A DNA stretch of 64,000 nt from JAGVSZ01 sp019137045 (GCA_046347635.1 JAXMFT010000015.1:1-64000), one strand, 5' to 3'. Positions 1 through 9,110 are shown, numbered from the stretch's first letter. Notes: generated from the sequence alone by a model not told the origin. Numbers and translations: made by a program.

Positions 1-940
1 CGGGCGGGAGGCCGAGACCCTCGATGAAGCCGGTGAGCGCCGTCGTGAGGCCGATCCCCGACATCACGAAGTTCAGGAAATAGGCCGCGAGAATGATGAG
101 CATCACCATGGCGGTGGTCTTCATCGTTCCCTCGAGCGCGTCGCGCAGCATCGCGCGCGACAGCCGCCGGTTCCACCACGCCAGCGCGAGGGACGCAAGC
201 ACGCCGAGCGAGGCGGCTTCGGTGGGCGTGGCGATGCCGACGTAGATCGAACCCACGACCACCAGGAAGATTCCGGCCGGGGGCAGGAGGTGCGCGAGCC
301 CGCGTACGCGCTCCGGCCAGGTCGCGGTGACGCGCTGCCCGCCCCAGGACGGGCGCGCCACGCACAGGAGCACGACGACCGCCATGAAGAGCAGCGTCAG
401 CAGGATCCCGGGCACGATGCCGGCGAGGTAGAGCTTCGGCACCGAGGTGTTGGTCAGCACGGCGTAGATGATCATGTTGATCGACGGCGGGATCAGGATG
501 CCGAGGGTGCCGCCGGCGGCGAGCGTGCCGAGAAACACGCGCTCGTTGTAGCCGTAGCGGCGCGCCTGCGGCAGCGCGACCGTGCCGACGGTCGCCGCGG
601 TCGCCACGCTCGAACCGGAGGTCGCGGCGAAGATGCCGCAGGTCGCCACGTTGGAGTGCATCAGCCCGCCGGGAAGCCACGAGACCCACTGGATGAGCGA
701 TCCGTACATCCGCTCCGCGAACCCCGCGCGCAGCAGGATCTCCCCGAGCAGGATGAACAGCGGCACCGACACGAGCAGGAACTCGTTGGAGGCCGACCAG
801 GACACCTCGCCCATCGCACGGATGAGCGGCAGCTGCGAGTAGGCGGCCTCGAGCACCAGCCCGAGGAGGCCGAGCGTCGCCGCCACCGGGATGGCCAGCG
901 CCATCAGGACGAGCAGCGTGAGGAAAGCCGTGCCGATCAT
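1..940 (-). CDS. dctM: TRAP transporter large permease DctM (3' end cut by window edge)
   Basis: Large membrane subunit of a tripartite ATP-independent periplasmic transporter, which uses the ion gradient to import an organic acid delivered by the binding protein. Read on the minus strand from the ATG at 938-940, the protein is a run of hydrophobic helices. It carries the DctM hallmarks SGSSVAT and GTLGILIPPSI and the later TPTEAAS segment. The C-terminus lies beyond base 1, so only about 313 residues are seen. Its ATG overlaps the TGA of the upstream dctQ (ATGA), showing translational coupling. The family is certain, but the substrate cannot be read from this subunit. Confidence 0.93.
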   Translation of the reverse strand, partial: MIGTAFLTLLVLMALAIPVAATLGLLGLVLEAAYSQLPLIRAMGEVSWSASNEFLLVSVPLFILLGEILLRAGFAERMYGSLIQWVSWLPGGLMHSNVATCGIFAATSGSSVATAATVGTVALPQARRYGYNERVFLGTLAAGGTLGILIPPSINMIIYAVLTNTSVPKLYLAGIVPGILLTLLFMAVVVLLCVARPSWGGQRVTATWPERVRGLAHLLPPAGIFLVVVGSIYVGIATPTEAASLGVLASLALAWWNRRLSRAMLRDALEGTMKTTAMVMLIILAAYFLNFVMSGIGLTTALTGFIEGLGLPP

Positions 941-1530
941 CGGGGCTCCCGCTCGAGGGCGCGCGCGTACGCCGCCTCGTCCTCGGCCTCCTCGACCACG
1001 CTGCGCGCCCCCAGCGTTCCCTGAATCCAGACCCAGTCGCCCCCGAGCAGCGCTCTGAGCGCGCGCGCAATCACGAGCGCGAGCGTCGCGAGAAACAGCA
1101 CGAGTCCCGCGACCCAAAGTGCCTGCGGGATCCAGAGCGGCACCTTGAGCGCGCTGTTGGACCGCGACGCAAGCGTCCACGAAGTCGCCATCACGTCCCA
1201 GCCGTAACGAGCGAGGAACATCGCGAACACGGCGAGCGCGGCGATCGCCAGGACGTCGAGCACCGCGCAGAGCCGCGACGGGAGATGCTGGTAGAGCGCG
1301 TCCACGCGGACGTTCGCCCGGCGCAACAGCGCGAACGGAAAAGCCCAGGCGCTCCCGATCGCGAACGCGTAGCCGGAGAGCTCGTCGGCGCCGCCGAGCG
1401 AGACCGCGAAGAGCTTGCGCGCGATCACGTCCACCGAGACGGTGAACGCCGCGACGAGCAGCAGCACGCCGCCCGCCCACACCGCGCGCAGGCTGAGCCA
1501 GTCGGCGGCCGCGAGGGCGCGATCGAGCAA
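937..1530 (-). CDS. dctQ: TRAP transporter small permease DctQ
   Basis: Small four-helix membrane subunit that pairs with DctM in a TRAP transporter. The product shows the DctQ pattern: an early helix with VDVIARKLF, the GADELSGYAF segment, a third helix after RRANVRVDALY, and VPLWIPQALW before the last helix. No ATG is available near the N-terminus. A TTG at 1528-1530, 5 bases after the dctP stop, gives about 197 aa and is the most likely start; a GTG a little downstream is possible. The reading frame is open further upstream, but that part lies inside dctP and is not DctQ-like. Confidence 0.88.
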   Translation of the reverse strand: MLDRALAAADWLSLRAVWAGGVLLLVAAFTVSVDVIARKLFAVSLGGADELSGYAFAIGSAWAFPFALLRRANVRVDALYQHLPSRLCAVLDVLAIAALAVFAMFLARYGWDVMATSWTLASRSNSALKVPLWIPQALWVAGLVLFLATLALVIARALRALLGGDWVWIQGTLGARSVVEEAEDEAAYARALEREPR

Positions 1531-1535
1531 GCGGG

Positions 1536-2576
1536 CTACTTCTTGGCGGCGACCGCGACCGTCTTGCCGATCGTCTGGTTGAAGTCGGCGACGCAGTCGG
1601 CGCTGCAGCGTGCCGCCCACTTGGGCAGCATCGTCTCGTCGACGACCTTCTTCAGGAGCGCGCGGTCGGCGGCGCTCGGCTGGATCACCTTCATCCTGCC
1701 CTTGGTTCCGATCTTGCACTCGTCGGTGCCGGCGTTGCACGCTAGCCCCTGCGCGGTGTGGTAGGCCGCGGCGTCCCAGATGTTCTTCTCGAGGCCCTTC
1801 ACCTCGGTCTCGATCACTGCGCGCACGCGCGGATCGAGCCGCTCCCAGGTCTTCGCGTTGGTGGCGTACGCGATCTGGCCCCAGCTCACCGGCAGCGCGA
1901 CGAGATGCGTCGACACTTCGTTCCACTTCGCGAGGTTGCCCGAAAGCGTCCCGGTGATGCCGCAGTCGACTGTCTTGTTCTGCATCGCGGGGACGACTTC
2001 GCCGAAGGCCATCGTGACCGGCGTCCCGCCGAGCGCCTGCACGAGCTCGGACTGCGAGCGGCCGGCGACGCGCACCTTCTTGCCCTTCACGTCGGCGAGC
2101 CCGTTCAGCTCGGCATTGCAGTAGATGACCTGCGCCGGGTAGGTGCCGATGCCGAGCAGCTTCACGCCGAACTTCTGCATGACTTTCGCGTACATCGCCT
2201 TCGAGGCGTCGGTCGCCTTGCGCGCGGAGTCGACGTCGGTGAGCAGGCCCGCGATGTCCACCGCCTCGAAGGTGGCGTCGTCGGCGGCGAGATAGGCGAG
2301 CACGGTCGCGCCGATCTCGAGCGCGCCGGTGCTCATCAGCCGCAGCACCTCCGGCCCCTTCAGGCCCATCTCGTTGAACCCCTTGATCTCCGCGGTGATC
2401 GCGCCGTTCGACTTCTCGGCCAGGGTCTTGGTCCAGAACGGCACCTCGAACTCCCTGTAGGGGGGCAGGCTCGAGATCGAGCCGACCACCTTGAGCTGGG
2501 TCTTCGGCAGGTCCTGCGCCTGCGCGGGCGCGGCGGCGAACGATGCGACGGCGAGTGCGGCGAGTGCGGCTTTCAT
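1536..2576 (-). CDS. dctP: TRAP transporter substrate-binding protein DctP
   Basis: Periplasmic solute receptor of the TRAP system formed with the two downstream genes. The 346-aa product begins with a clear signal peptide (Ala-rich, ending AQAQ near residue 21) and continues with a DctP fold. Landmarks include the GLKGPEVLR region, the KGKKVRVAGRS motif typical of the ligand-binding Arg region, and VPAMQNKTVDCGI. Near the C-terminus are four cysteines in two close pairs, which could form disulfides in the periplasm. It is first in the dctP-dctQ-dctM order. The ligand, probably an organic acid, is not identifiable from sequence. Confidence 0.93.
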   Translation of the reverse strand: MKAALAALAVASFAAAPAQAQDLPKTQLKVVGSISSLPPYREFEVPFWTKTLAEKSNGAITAEIKGFNEMGLKGPEVLRLMSTGALEIGATVLAYLAADDATFEAVDIAGLLTDVDSARKATDASKAMYAKVMQKFGVKLLGIGTYPAQVIYCNAELNGLADVKGKKVRVAGRSQSELVQALGGTPVTMAFGEVVPAMQNKTVDCGITGTLSGNLAKWNEVSTHLVALPVSWGQIAYATNAKTWERLDPRVRAVIETEVKGLEKNIWDAAAYHTAQGLACNAGTDECKIGTKGRMKVIQPSAADRALLKKVVDETMLPKWAARCSADCVADFNQTIGKTVAVAAKK

Positions 2577-2589
2577 GGACCTCTCCTGG

Positions 2590-3354
2590 TCAGTGTTGCG
2601 CGAGCTGGCTGTTGGCGAGATCGGTGATCAGCATGTGGCCGGGCGCATGCGTGATGCAGAGCGCGGGCTTCGCGAGCGCGATCGCCGCCTGCGGCGTCAC
2701 CCCGCAGGCCCAGAACACCGGCAGCTCGTCGGACCGGACCTCGGTCGGGTCGCCCCAGTCGGGGCGCGCGAGATCGCGGATGCCGATCGCCTCCGGCAGG
2801 CCGATGTGCACCGGCGCGCCGTGCACGCGCGGATAGCGCGCGGTGATCTCGACGGCGCGGATGGCCTCGGCGGGGCGCAGCGGCCGCATCGACACGACGA
2901 GCGGACCGTGGAACGGGCCCGCAGGCAGCGTGTCGACGCTGGTGCGGTACATGCTGACGTTCTTCCCGGTGTCGACGTGGCGCAGGCGGATCCCCGCCTC
3001 GAGCAGCGCCTGCTCGAAGGAGAACGAGCAGCCGATCGCGAAGGCGACGAGATCGTCGCGCCAGTACCCGCGGATGTCGGTGGGTTCGTCCACGAGCTCG
3101 CCGTCGCGGAAGACGCGGTAGCGCGGCAGGTCGGTACGCACGTCGATGTCCGCCCCGAGTGCGGGGAAGCCCGGATCGCCCGGCTGCGTCTCGGCGAGCA
3201 GCGGGCAGGGCTTGGGATTGAGCGCGCAGAACCGGCTGAAGTCGGGGGCGAGCGCGGCGGGCAGCACGACGAGGTTCGCCTGCACCCGGCCCGGGGCGAG
3301 GCCGGCGGTCGGGCCGGCGTGCTCCCCACGGCGAATCGGCGCGCGCGGGTTCAT
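2590..3354 (-). CDS. DUF1445 putative hydro-lyase / D-glutamate cyclase-like protein
   Basis: The 254-aa protein belongs to the DUF1445 (UPF0317) family. It is recognised by YRVFRDGEL, the DLVAFAIGCSFSFE segment, NVSMYRTS, GPLVVSMRP and the C-terminal CGVTPQAA and ITHAPGHMLITD motifs. The mammalian relative DGLUCY contains this domain and cyclises D-glutamate to 5-oxo-D-proline; bacterial members are annotated only as putative hydro-lyases. The start ATG at 3352-3354 gives a full-length family protein. The gene ends 13 bases before dctP and reads the same way, so it probably belongs to the TRAP operon and may act on the imported compound. It is divergent from the flavoprotein gene at 3442. 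Confidence 0.85.
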   Translation of the reverse strand: MNPRAPIRRGEHAGPTAGLAPGRVQANLVVLPAALAPDFSRFCALNPKPCPLLAETQPGDPGFPALGADIDVRTDLPRYRVFRDGELVDEPTDIRGYWRDDLVAFAIGCSFSFEQALLEAGIRLRHVDTGKNVSMYRTSVDTLPAGPFHGPLVVSMRPLRPAEAIRAVEITARYPRVHGAPVHIGLPEAIGIRDLARPDWGDPTEVRSDELPVFWACGVTPQAAIALAKPALCITHAPGHMLITDLANSQLAQH

Positions 3355-3441
3355 CGGGCGGATTCGACGGCCAGGGTTGGCATGGGAGCGAATGATATCG
3401 AGTTCGCCGTTCCGGCAACACGCCACCGCTACAATCGCCGC

Positions 3442-4554
3442 ATGGAACGGGTCGACGCCATCGTCGTCGGCGCAGGCGTCGTGGGGCTCGCGGTGGCGCG
3501 GGCCCTCGCGCTCGCCGGGCGCGAGGTGGTCGTCCTGGAGGCCGCGGAGGCGATCGGGACCGAGACCAGCTCGCGCAACAGCGAGGTGATTCACGCCGGC
3601 ATCTACTACCCGCCCGGCTCGCTCAAGGCGCGCCTCTGCGTCGCGGGCAAGCGCGCCCTCTACGCCTACTGCGCCGAGCGCGGCGTCCCGCACCGCCGGT
3701 GCGGAAAGCTGCTCGTCGCGACCGCGGAAGGTCAGCTGTCCAAGCTCGAGGCGATCAAGGCGCAGGCCGACGCCAACGGCGTGACCGATCTGCAGCGCCT
3801 CACCGGCGCCGAGGCGCGCGCGCTCGAGCCGGCGCTCCAATGCGTCGCCGCCTATCTCTCGCCATCGACCGGGATCATCGACAGCCACGCCTTCATGCTC
3901 GCGCTCCAGGGCGATGCCGAGGCCCACGGGGCGGCGATCGCGTTCAGGAGCCCGCTCGAGCGCGGCAGCGTGCGCGACGAGGGCGTCGTGCTCGAGGTCG
4001 GTGGCGCCGAGCCGATGCGCGTGCTCGCGCGCACGGTCGTCAACTCCGCGGGGCTGCACGCGCCGCGCGTCGCCGCGTCCATCCAGGGTTTTCCGGCGGC
4101 GCACGTCCCGTCCGCGTACTACGCGAAGGGCAATTACTACTCGCTCGCCGGGTCCTCGCCGTTCTCCCGCCTCGTGTACCCGATGCCGAACGAGGCCGGG
4201 CTCGGCGTCCACATCACCATCGACCTCGGCGGGCAGGCGCGCTTCGGACCGGACGTGGAGTGGGTCGACCGCATCGACTACGACGTCGATCCGCGCCGCG
4301 CCGACGGCTTCTACGCCGCCATCCGCGAGTACTGGCCCGGCTTGCGCGACGGACGCCTCGCGCCCGGCTACGCCGGCATCCGCCCGAAGATCGTCGGGCC
4401 GGGCGCGCCGGCCGCGGACTTCGTCCTGCAGGGGCCGCGCGAGCACGGCGTGCCGGGGCTGGTGCACCTGTTCGGCATCGAGTCGCCGGGCCTGACGGCC
4501 GCACTCGCCCTCGGCGACTGCGTGCGCGCGCTCGTCGGCGCCGGTCCGGCGTAG
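3442..4554 (+). CDS. lhgO: FAD-dependent oxidoreductase, L-2-hydroxyglutarate oxidase-like
   Basis: A 370-aa DAO-family flavoprotein. The N-terminus has the FAD-binding motif GAGVVG (residues 10-15) and an acidic residue ending the second strand (VVVLEA). It continues with SSRNSEVIHAGIYY around residues 43-56, the conserved signature of L-2-hydroxyglutarate dehydrogenase/oxidase (LhgO) proteins. The C-terminus has GYAGIRPKI and LFGIESPGLTAALA, also typical of the group. Known members oxidise L-2-hydroxyglutarate to 2-oxoglutarate and pass electrons to quinone or oxygen. The symbol is by similarity and a related 2-hydroxyacid is possible. The gene is divergent from the DUF1445 gene and followed by a second TRAP operon. 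Confidence 0.83.
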   Translation: MERVDAIVVGAGVVGLAVARALALAGREVVVLEAAEAIGTETSSRNSEVIHAGIYYPPGSLKARLCVAGKRALYAYCAERGVPHRRCGKLLVATAEGQLSKLEAIKAQADANGVTDLQRLTGAEARALEPALQCVAAYLSPSTGIIDSHAFMLALQGDAEAHGAAIAFRSPLERGSVRDEGVVLEVGGAEPMRVLARTVVNSAGLHAPRVAASIQGFPAAHVPSAYYAKGNYYSLAGSSPFSRLVYPMPNEAGLGVHITIDLGGQARFGPDVEWVDRIDYDVDPRRADGFYAAIREYWPGLRDGRLAPGYAGIRPKIVGPGAPAADFVLQGPREHGVPGLVHLFGIESPGLTAALALGDCVRALVGAGPA

Positions 4555-4646
4555 CGACGCGGCGGGACCGCGCGTGCCGTCAGCCGGCCGCGCGGACCGC
4601 GGGCGGGGACGCGAGCGAGCGGCGCGGGCGCACCGCCGTCGCCGAA

Positions 4647-4675
4647 TTGTGCCGGGGGGGGAATTTGGGTACTCT
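4647..4675 (+). promoter_or_regulatory. Candidate sigma70 promoter of the second dctPQM operon
   Basis: A -35-like TTGTGC (4647-4652) and a -10-like TACTCT (4670-4675) are separated by 17 bases, about 30 bases before the dctP start. A strong ribosome binding site, GAGGAGGAAG, follows at 4691-4700. The spacer contains a run of eight to nine G residues, so promoter strength may depend on the exact length of that run. Confidence 0.5.
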
Positions 4676-4705
4676 AGCCGCCGCTTTCCCGAGGAGGAAG
4701 ACCCG

Positions 4706-5677
4706 ATGAACACCCGCCAGTTCATGGCCGCGGCGCTCGCCGCCGGCGCGCTCGGCGCGGCGCACGCGCAGACCAAGTGGGACCTGCCGACCGCGTACCC
4801 GGCGACCAACTTCCACACCGAGAACATCCAGCAGTTCGCCAACGACGTCGACAAGGCGACCGGCGGCAAGCTGAAGATCACGGTGCACCCGGGCGCCTCG
4901 CTCTTCAAGGCGCCCGAGATCAAGCGCGCGGTGCAGGGCGGCCAGGCGCAGGCGGGCGAGATCCTGCTCGTCAACTTCTCCAACGAGGACCCGCTGTACG
5001 GGCTCGACGGGGTGCCCTTCCTCGCGACGAGCTACGCCGACGCGCTGAAGCTGTACAAGGCCTCGCGCAAGACGCTGGACGCGAAGCTCGGGGCGCAGGG
5101 CATGATGCTGCTGTTCACGGTGCCCTGGCCGCCGCAGGGCGTGTACTCGAAGAAGGCGCTCGCGAGCGTGGCCGACATGAAGGGGCTCAAGTGGCGCTCC
5201 TACAGCCCGCAGACCGCCCGCATCGGCGAGCTGGTCGGCGCGCAGCCGGTCACCATCCAGGCCGCCGAGGTGGCGCAGGCGCTCGCCACCGGCGCGATGG
5301 ACTCGATGATCTCCTCCGGCGCGACCGGGTACGACACGAAGATCTTCGAGCACGTGAAGAACTTCTACGACGCGCAGGCCTGGCTGCCGAAGAACGCGAT
5401 CATCGTGAACAAACGGGCGTTCGACGCCCTGGACAAGGGGACGCAGGAGGCGGTGCTCAAGGCGGCGGCGGCGGCCGAGTCGCGCGGCTGGAAGCTCTCC
5501 GAGGAGAAGACCGGCTGGTACCTGGAGCAGCTGAAGAAGAACGGCATGAACGTCGCCGCCCCGTCCCCGCAGTTCAAGTCCGACCTCGGGAAGATCGGGG
5601 ACACGATGCTCAAGGAGTGGCTCGACAAGGCCGGCGCCGACGGCAAGACCGTCGTCGACGCATACCGCAAGATGTGA
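4706..5677 (+). CDS. dctP: TRAP transporter substrate-binding protein DctP (second system)
   Basis: Periplasmic receptor of the second TRAP transporter. The 323-aa product has a signal peptide ending around AHAQ at residues 18-21. The mature part contains NFHTENIQQFANDV near the N-terminus, the RAVQGGQAQAGEILL region, MKGLKWRSYSPQT (position of the conserved substrate Arg) and WYLEQLKKNGMNV near the end. The chosen ATG at 4706 sits five bases after a perfect AGGAGG-type ribosome binding site. It heads dctP-dctQ-dctM and is separated from dctQ by an 89-base spacer with a strong hairpin. It is clearly different in sequence from the DctP at 1536-2576, so this is not a recent duplication. Confidence 0.93.
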   Translation: MNTRQFMAAALAAGALGAAHAQTKWDLPTAYPATNFHTENIQQFANDVDKATGGKLKITVHPGASLFKAPEIKRAVQGGQAQAGEILLVNFSNEDPLYGLDGVPFLATSYADALKLYKASRKTLDAKLGAQGMMLLFTVPWPPQGVYSKKALASVADMKGLKWRSYSPQTARIGELVGAQPVTIQAAEVAQALATGAMDSMISSGATGYDTKIFEHVKNFYDAQAWLPKNAIIVNKRAFDALDKGTQEAVLKAAAAAESRGWKLSEEKTGWYLEQLKKNGMNVAAPSPQFKSDLGKIGDTMLKEWLDKAGADGKTVVDAYRKM

Positions 5678-5683
5678 GCGACG

Positions 5684-5717
5684 CGGGTCGCCGCGCGTGA
5701 CGTGCGGCGGCGACCCG
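5684..5717 (+). promoter_or_regulatory. Stem-loop between dctP and dctQ
   Basis: An 11-bp perfect inverted repeat (CGGGTCGCCGC at 5684-5694, complement at 5707-5717) with a 12-base loop lies just after the dctP stop. There is no following T run. Intergenic stem-loops at this place are known in TRAP operons, where they favour the binding-protein message over the membrane subunits. The same role is inferred here. Confidence 0.55.
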
Positions 5718-5766
5718 GGCGCAGCGCCGGTCGCCGGCCGCCTGCGATCGCGATGATCCCCGGGGC

Positions 5767-6276
5767 ATGAGAGCGTCGCTCGACCGGCTCTACGACGCCG
5801 CGGGCTGGCTGGCGGCGCTCTGCATGGTCGGCACGCTCGTCTTCGTGCTGCTCGGGATCTTCGGCCGCCTGCTCGACTTCCACGTGCGCGGCACCGACGC
5901 GTACGCCGGCTACTGCATGGCCGCGTGCGGCTTCCTCGCCCTCGCCTACACCCTGCGCCGGAACGAGCACATCCGCGTCACGCTGCTCCTCGGCCACGTG
6001 CCCGCGGCCGCGCGCCGGGCGCTCGAGGTCTGGTGCCACGTCATCGCCGTCGCGCTCGCCGCGATCCTCGCCTTCTACAGCGTGCGGCTCGTCTGGCAGT
6101 CGCGGGCGTTCAACGACATCTCCACCGCCAACGACGCCACGCCGCTCTGGATTCCGCAGCTCGCCATGGCGGCCGGGACGGTGATCCTGCTGATTGCGGT
6201 CGTGGATGCGTTCGTCGCCGTGGTGCGCGACGGCGTCAAGGCGGCCCCCGGCGACGAGCCGGCGCGAATCGAATGA
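5767..6276 (+). CDS. dctQ: TRAP transporter small permease DctQ (second system)
   Basis: A 169-aa protein with four predicted membrane helices and the DctQ layout: RLYDAAGWLAAL at the start, YCMAACGFLALAYTLRRNEHIRV, and the typical TPLWIPQLAM motif before the last helix. It forms the membrane complex with DctM, whose ATG overlaps its TGA (6273-6276). Base composition matches the neighbouring operon genes. Confidence 0.9.
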   Translation: MRASLDRLYDAAGWLAALCMVGTLVFVLLGIFGRLLDFHVRGTDAYAGYCMAACGFLALAYTLRRNEHIRVTLLLGHVPAAARRALEVWCHVIAVALAAILAFYSVRLVWQSRAFNDISTANDATPLWIPQLAMAAGTVILLIAVVDAFVAVVRDGVKAAPGDEPARIE

Positions 6277-7577
6277 GCGACTTCGCGGTCACCGCGCTCC
6301 TGGTCGCAGCGCTCTTCCTGCTGCTCGGGACCGGGGTCTGGATCGGGCTTGCGCTGGTCGGCGTCGCGTTCATCGGCATGGAGCTCTTCACGACGCGACC
6401 GGTCGGCGACGCGATGGCGGTGACGATCTGGGGCTCGTCGTCGAGCTGGACGCTCACTGCGCTCCCGCTCTTCATCTGGATGGGCGAGATCCTCTTCCGC
6501 ACGCGGCTCTCGGAGGACATGTTCCGCGGCCTCGCGCCGTGGATGGAGCGCCTCCCCGGCCGGCTGCTGCACACCAACATCATCGGCTGCGCGATCTTCG
6601 CCGCGGTGTCGGGGTCCTCCGCCGCCACCTGCGCCACGATCGGGAAGATGACGCTGCCCGAGCTCAAGGCGCGCGGCTACCCGGACGAGAAGGTGGTCGG
6701 GACACTCGCCGGCGCGGGCACGCTCGGCCTGCTCATTCCGCCGTCGATCATCATGATCGTCTACGGCGTGACGGCCGAGGTGTCGATCGCGCGCCTCTTC
6801 ATCGCCGGGATCGTGCCCGGAATCGTCCTCGCGGCCCTCTTCATGGGCTACGTGATGCTGTGGGCCTTGCTCAACCCGGACCAGGTGCCGGCGCCGACCG
6901 AGCGCACCCCCTTCGCGCAGAAGGTCTATGCCTCGCGCAACCTGATCCCGGTGGTGGTCCTGATCCTGCTCGTGCTCGGGTCGATCTACACCGGGATCGC
7001 GACCGCGACCGAGGCCGCGGCGTTGGGGGTGGTCGGCTCGCTCGTCGTGTCCGCGGCGCAGCGCTCGCTGACCTGGGACACCTTCCGCACCAGCCTGCTC
7101 GGCGCCACGCGCCTCTATTGCATGATCGCGTTGATCCTCGCGGGCGCGTCCTTCCTCACCCTGGCGATGGGCTACATCGGGCTGCCGCGCCATCTCGCGG
7201 AGTGGATCGGCTCCCTCGGCCTCTCGCAGTTCTGGCTGCTGATGGCGCTGATGGTGTTCTTCATCATCCTCGGCTGCTTCCTCGACGGCATCTCGATGGT
7301 CGTGCTCACCATGGGCGTGCTCCTGCCGACGGTGGACAAGGCCGGGATCGACCTGATCTGGTTCGGGATCTTCCTCGTCCTCGTGGTCGAGATGGCGCAG
7401 ATCACGCCGCCGGTCGGGTTCAACCTGTTCGTGCTGCAGGGCATGACCCGGAAGCAGATCACCTGGATCGCCAAGCACACCCTGCCGATGTTCTACCTGA
7501 TGATCGTCGCGATCCTCCTCACCTATTTCTTCCCCGCGCTGGTGACCTGGCTGCCGCAGCAGATGATGTCGAAGTAG
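6273..7577 (+). CDS. dctM: TRAP transporter large permease DctM (second system)
   Basis: The 434-aa large membrane subunit has about a dozen hydrophobic helices. It carries the DctM signatures SGSSAATCATIGKMTLPELK (near residue 110), GTLGLLIPPSI, ATATEAAALGVVGS and the C-terminal TPPVGFNLFVLQGM. Together with DctQ it forms the ion-coupled translocation unit for the DctP at 4706. The ATGA overlap with dctQ fixes the start. Length is normal for the family. It is followed after 35 bases by the NAD(P)HX repair gene, which has its own -10-like element. Confidence 0.95.
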   Translation: MSDFAVTALLVAALFLLLGTGVWIGLALVGVAFIGMELFTTRPVGDAMAVTIWGSSSSWTLTALPLFIWMGEILFRTRLSEDMFRGLAPWMERLPGRLLHTNIIGCAIFAAVSGSSAATCATIGKMTLPELKARGYPDEKVVGTLAGAGTLGLLIPPSIIMIVYGVTAEVSIARLFIAGIVPGIVLAALFMGYVMLWALLNPDQVPAPTERTPFAQKVYASRNLIPVVVLILLVLGSIYTGIATATEAAALGVVGSLVVSAAQRSLTWDTFRTSLLGATRLYCMIALILAGASFLTLAMGYIGLPRHLAEWIGSLGLSQFWLLMALMVFFIILGCFLDGISMVVLTMGVLLPTVDKAGIDLIWFGIFLVLVVEMAQITPPVGFNLFVLQGMTRKQITWIAKHTLPMFYLMIVAILLTYFFPALVTWLPQQMMSK

Positions 7578-7612
7578 CCGCGCGCGGGGGTCGGTTACAC
7601 TCCGGCGCGTCG

Positions 7613-9110
7613 ATGCCTCCCGCACTGCCCGCTCTCTATCTCATCGCCGGCGTCCGGGCGCTCGAGGCCGCCGCGCTCAAGACCGATCCCGATGCGCGGC
7701 TGATGGAGCGCGCCGGGCTGGCCGCCGCGGAGCGCGCGCGCGAGCTCGCCGGCGAAAGCGGTCGCAGCGTGCTCGTGCTCGCGGGGCCGGGCAACAACGG
7801 CGGCGACGCGTTCGAGGCCGCCGTCCACCTCAAGCGCTGGTTCTACCGCGTCGACGTCGTGTTCGCGGGCGACGCGGCGAAGCTGCCGCACGAGGCCGGC
7901 GCAGCGGCCGCGAAGTGGAACGCGGTCGACGGGCGGCTGCTCCAGGCGATTCCCGCCGGGGCGCGCTACGACCTGGTCGTCGACGGTCTGTTCGGCATCG
8001 GCCTCACCCGCGCCCCGGGCGGCGAGGTCGCGCGGCTCATCGAGTCGGCCAACGCGCTTCCCGGCCCCAAGCTCGCGCTCGACATCGCGAGCGGGGTGAA
8101 CGCAGACACCGGCGCCGTGCCCGGCACCGCCTTCCGCGCCACGCACACGATCACGTTCATCGCCCGCAAGCCGGGGCTCTACACGCTCGACGGGCCGGAC
8201 TGCTGCGGCGAGATCACGCTCGCGCCGCTCGGCCTCGACGCCGCGGCGCTCGCGCCGCCCGACGGCCACCTCGTCACCGGCGCGCTGCTCGCCCGGCCGC
8301 TGCTCGCGCGCCCGCGCAACTTCCACAAGGGGCTCGCCGGGAGCCTCGCCATCGTCGGCGGCGCCACCGGCATGGTCGGGGCGGCGCTGCTCGCCGGGCG
8401 CGCCGCGCTGCGGCTCGGCGCCGGCAAGGTGTTCCTCGGCCTGCTCGCCGACGCTCCGCCCGGGGTCGACGGCGCCCAGCCCGAGCTGATGCTGCGCAAG
8501 CCCGGCGAGCTGCTCGCGGACGTGCCGCTCACCGCGGTCGCGGCGGGTCCGGGCATGGGGACGGACGCGGTCGCGCAGCGGCTGCTCGCGCAGGCGCTGC
8601 GCCTGGAGGTGCCGCTCGTGCTGGACGCCGACGCGCTCAACCTCGTCGCCGCCTACACCGTCCTCCAGTCGGCGGTGCAGGCGCGCAAGCTTCCCACCCT
8701 GCTCACGCCGCACCCCGCCGAGTGCGCGCGGCTGCTCGCCACCACGACGCAGGTTGTGCAGGCCGACCGGATCGGCGCGGCGCGGCGGCTCGCCACACGG
8801 CTGCAGAGCCACGTCGCGCTCAAGGGCAACGGCACCGTCGTCGCCGCGCCCGACGGCAGGTGGTGGATCAACGCGTCCGGGAATCCGGGGATGGCGAGCG
8901 CCGGCATGGGCGACGTGCTCACCGGGCTCGTCGGCGCGCTCGCCGCCCAGGGGCTGCCGCCCGCCGACGCGCTCGTTGCCGGCGTACACCTGCACGGCGC
9001 CGCCGCCGACGCGCCTCGCGGCGCGCGGCGTCGGTCCGCTCGGGATCACCGCCGGCGAGCTGATCGACGCGGCGCGCGCGCTCGCCAACGGTCCGTGCCC
9101 GGCGCCCTAG
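7613..9110 (+). CDS. nnrD: Bifunctional NAD(P)H-hydrate epimerase / ADP-dependent dehydratase, with a one-base frameshift near the 3' end
   Basis: Repairs damaged NAD(P)HX by epimerisation (N-terminal YjeF_N domain, GPGNNGGDAFEA near residue 62, FGIGLTR) and ADP-dependent dehydration (C-terminal ribokinase-like domain, KGLAGSLAIVGG, LLTPHPAECARL, GNPGMASAGMGDVLTGL near residue 422). The frame starting at ATG 7613 stays in family register to HLHGAAAD (about 9010). The expected ending, LAARGVGPLGITAGELIDAAR, then continues in the next frame and stops at 9110. A single extra C around 9012-9016 explains this. Without the shift the protein would run on into the next gene. It is either a sequence error or a recent mutation; the catalytic parts are intact. 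Confidence 0.85.
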
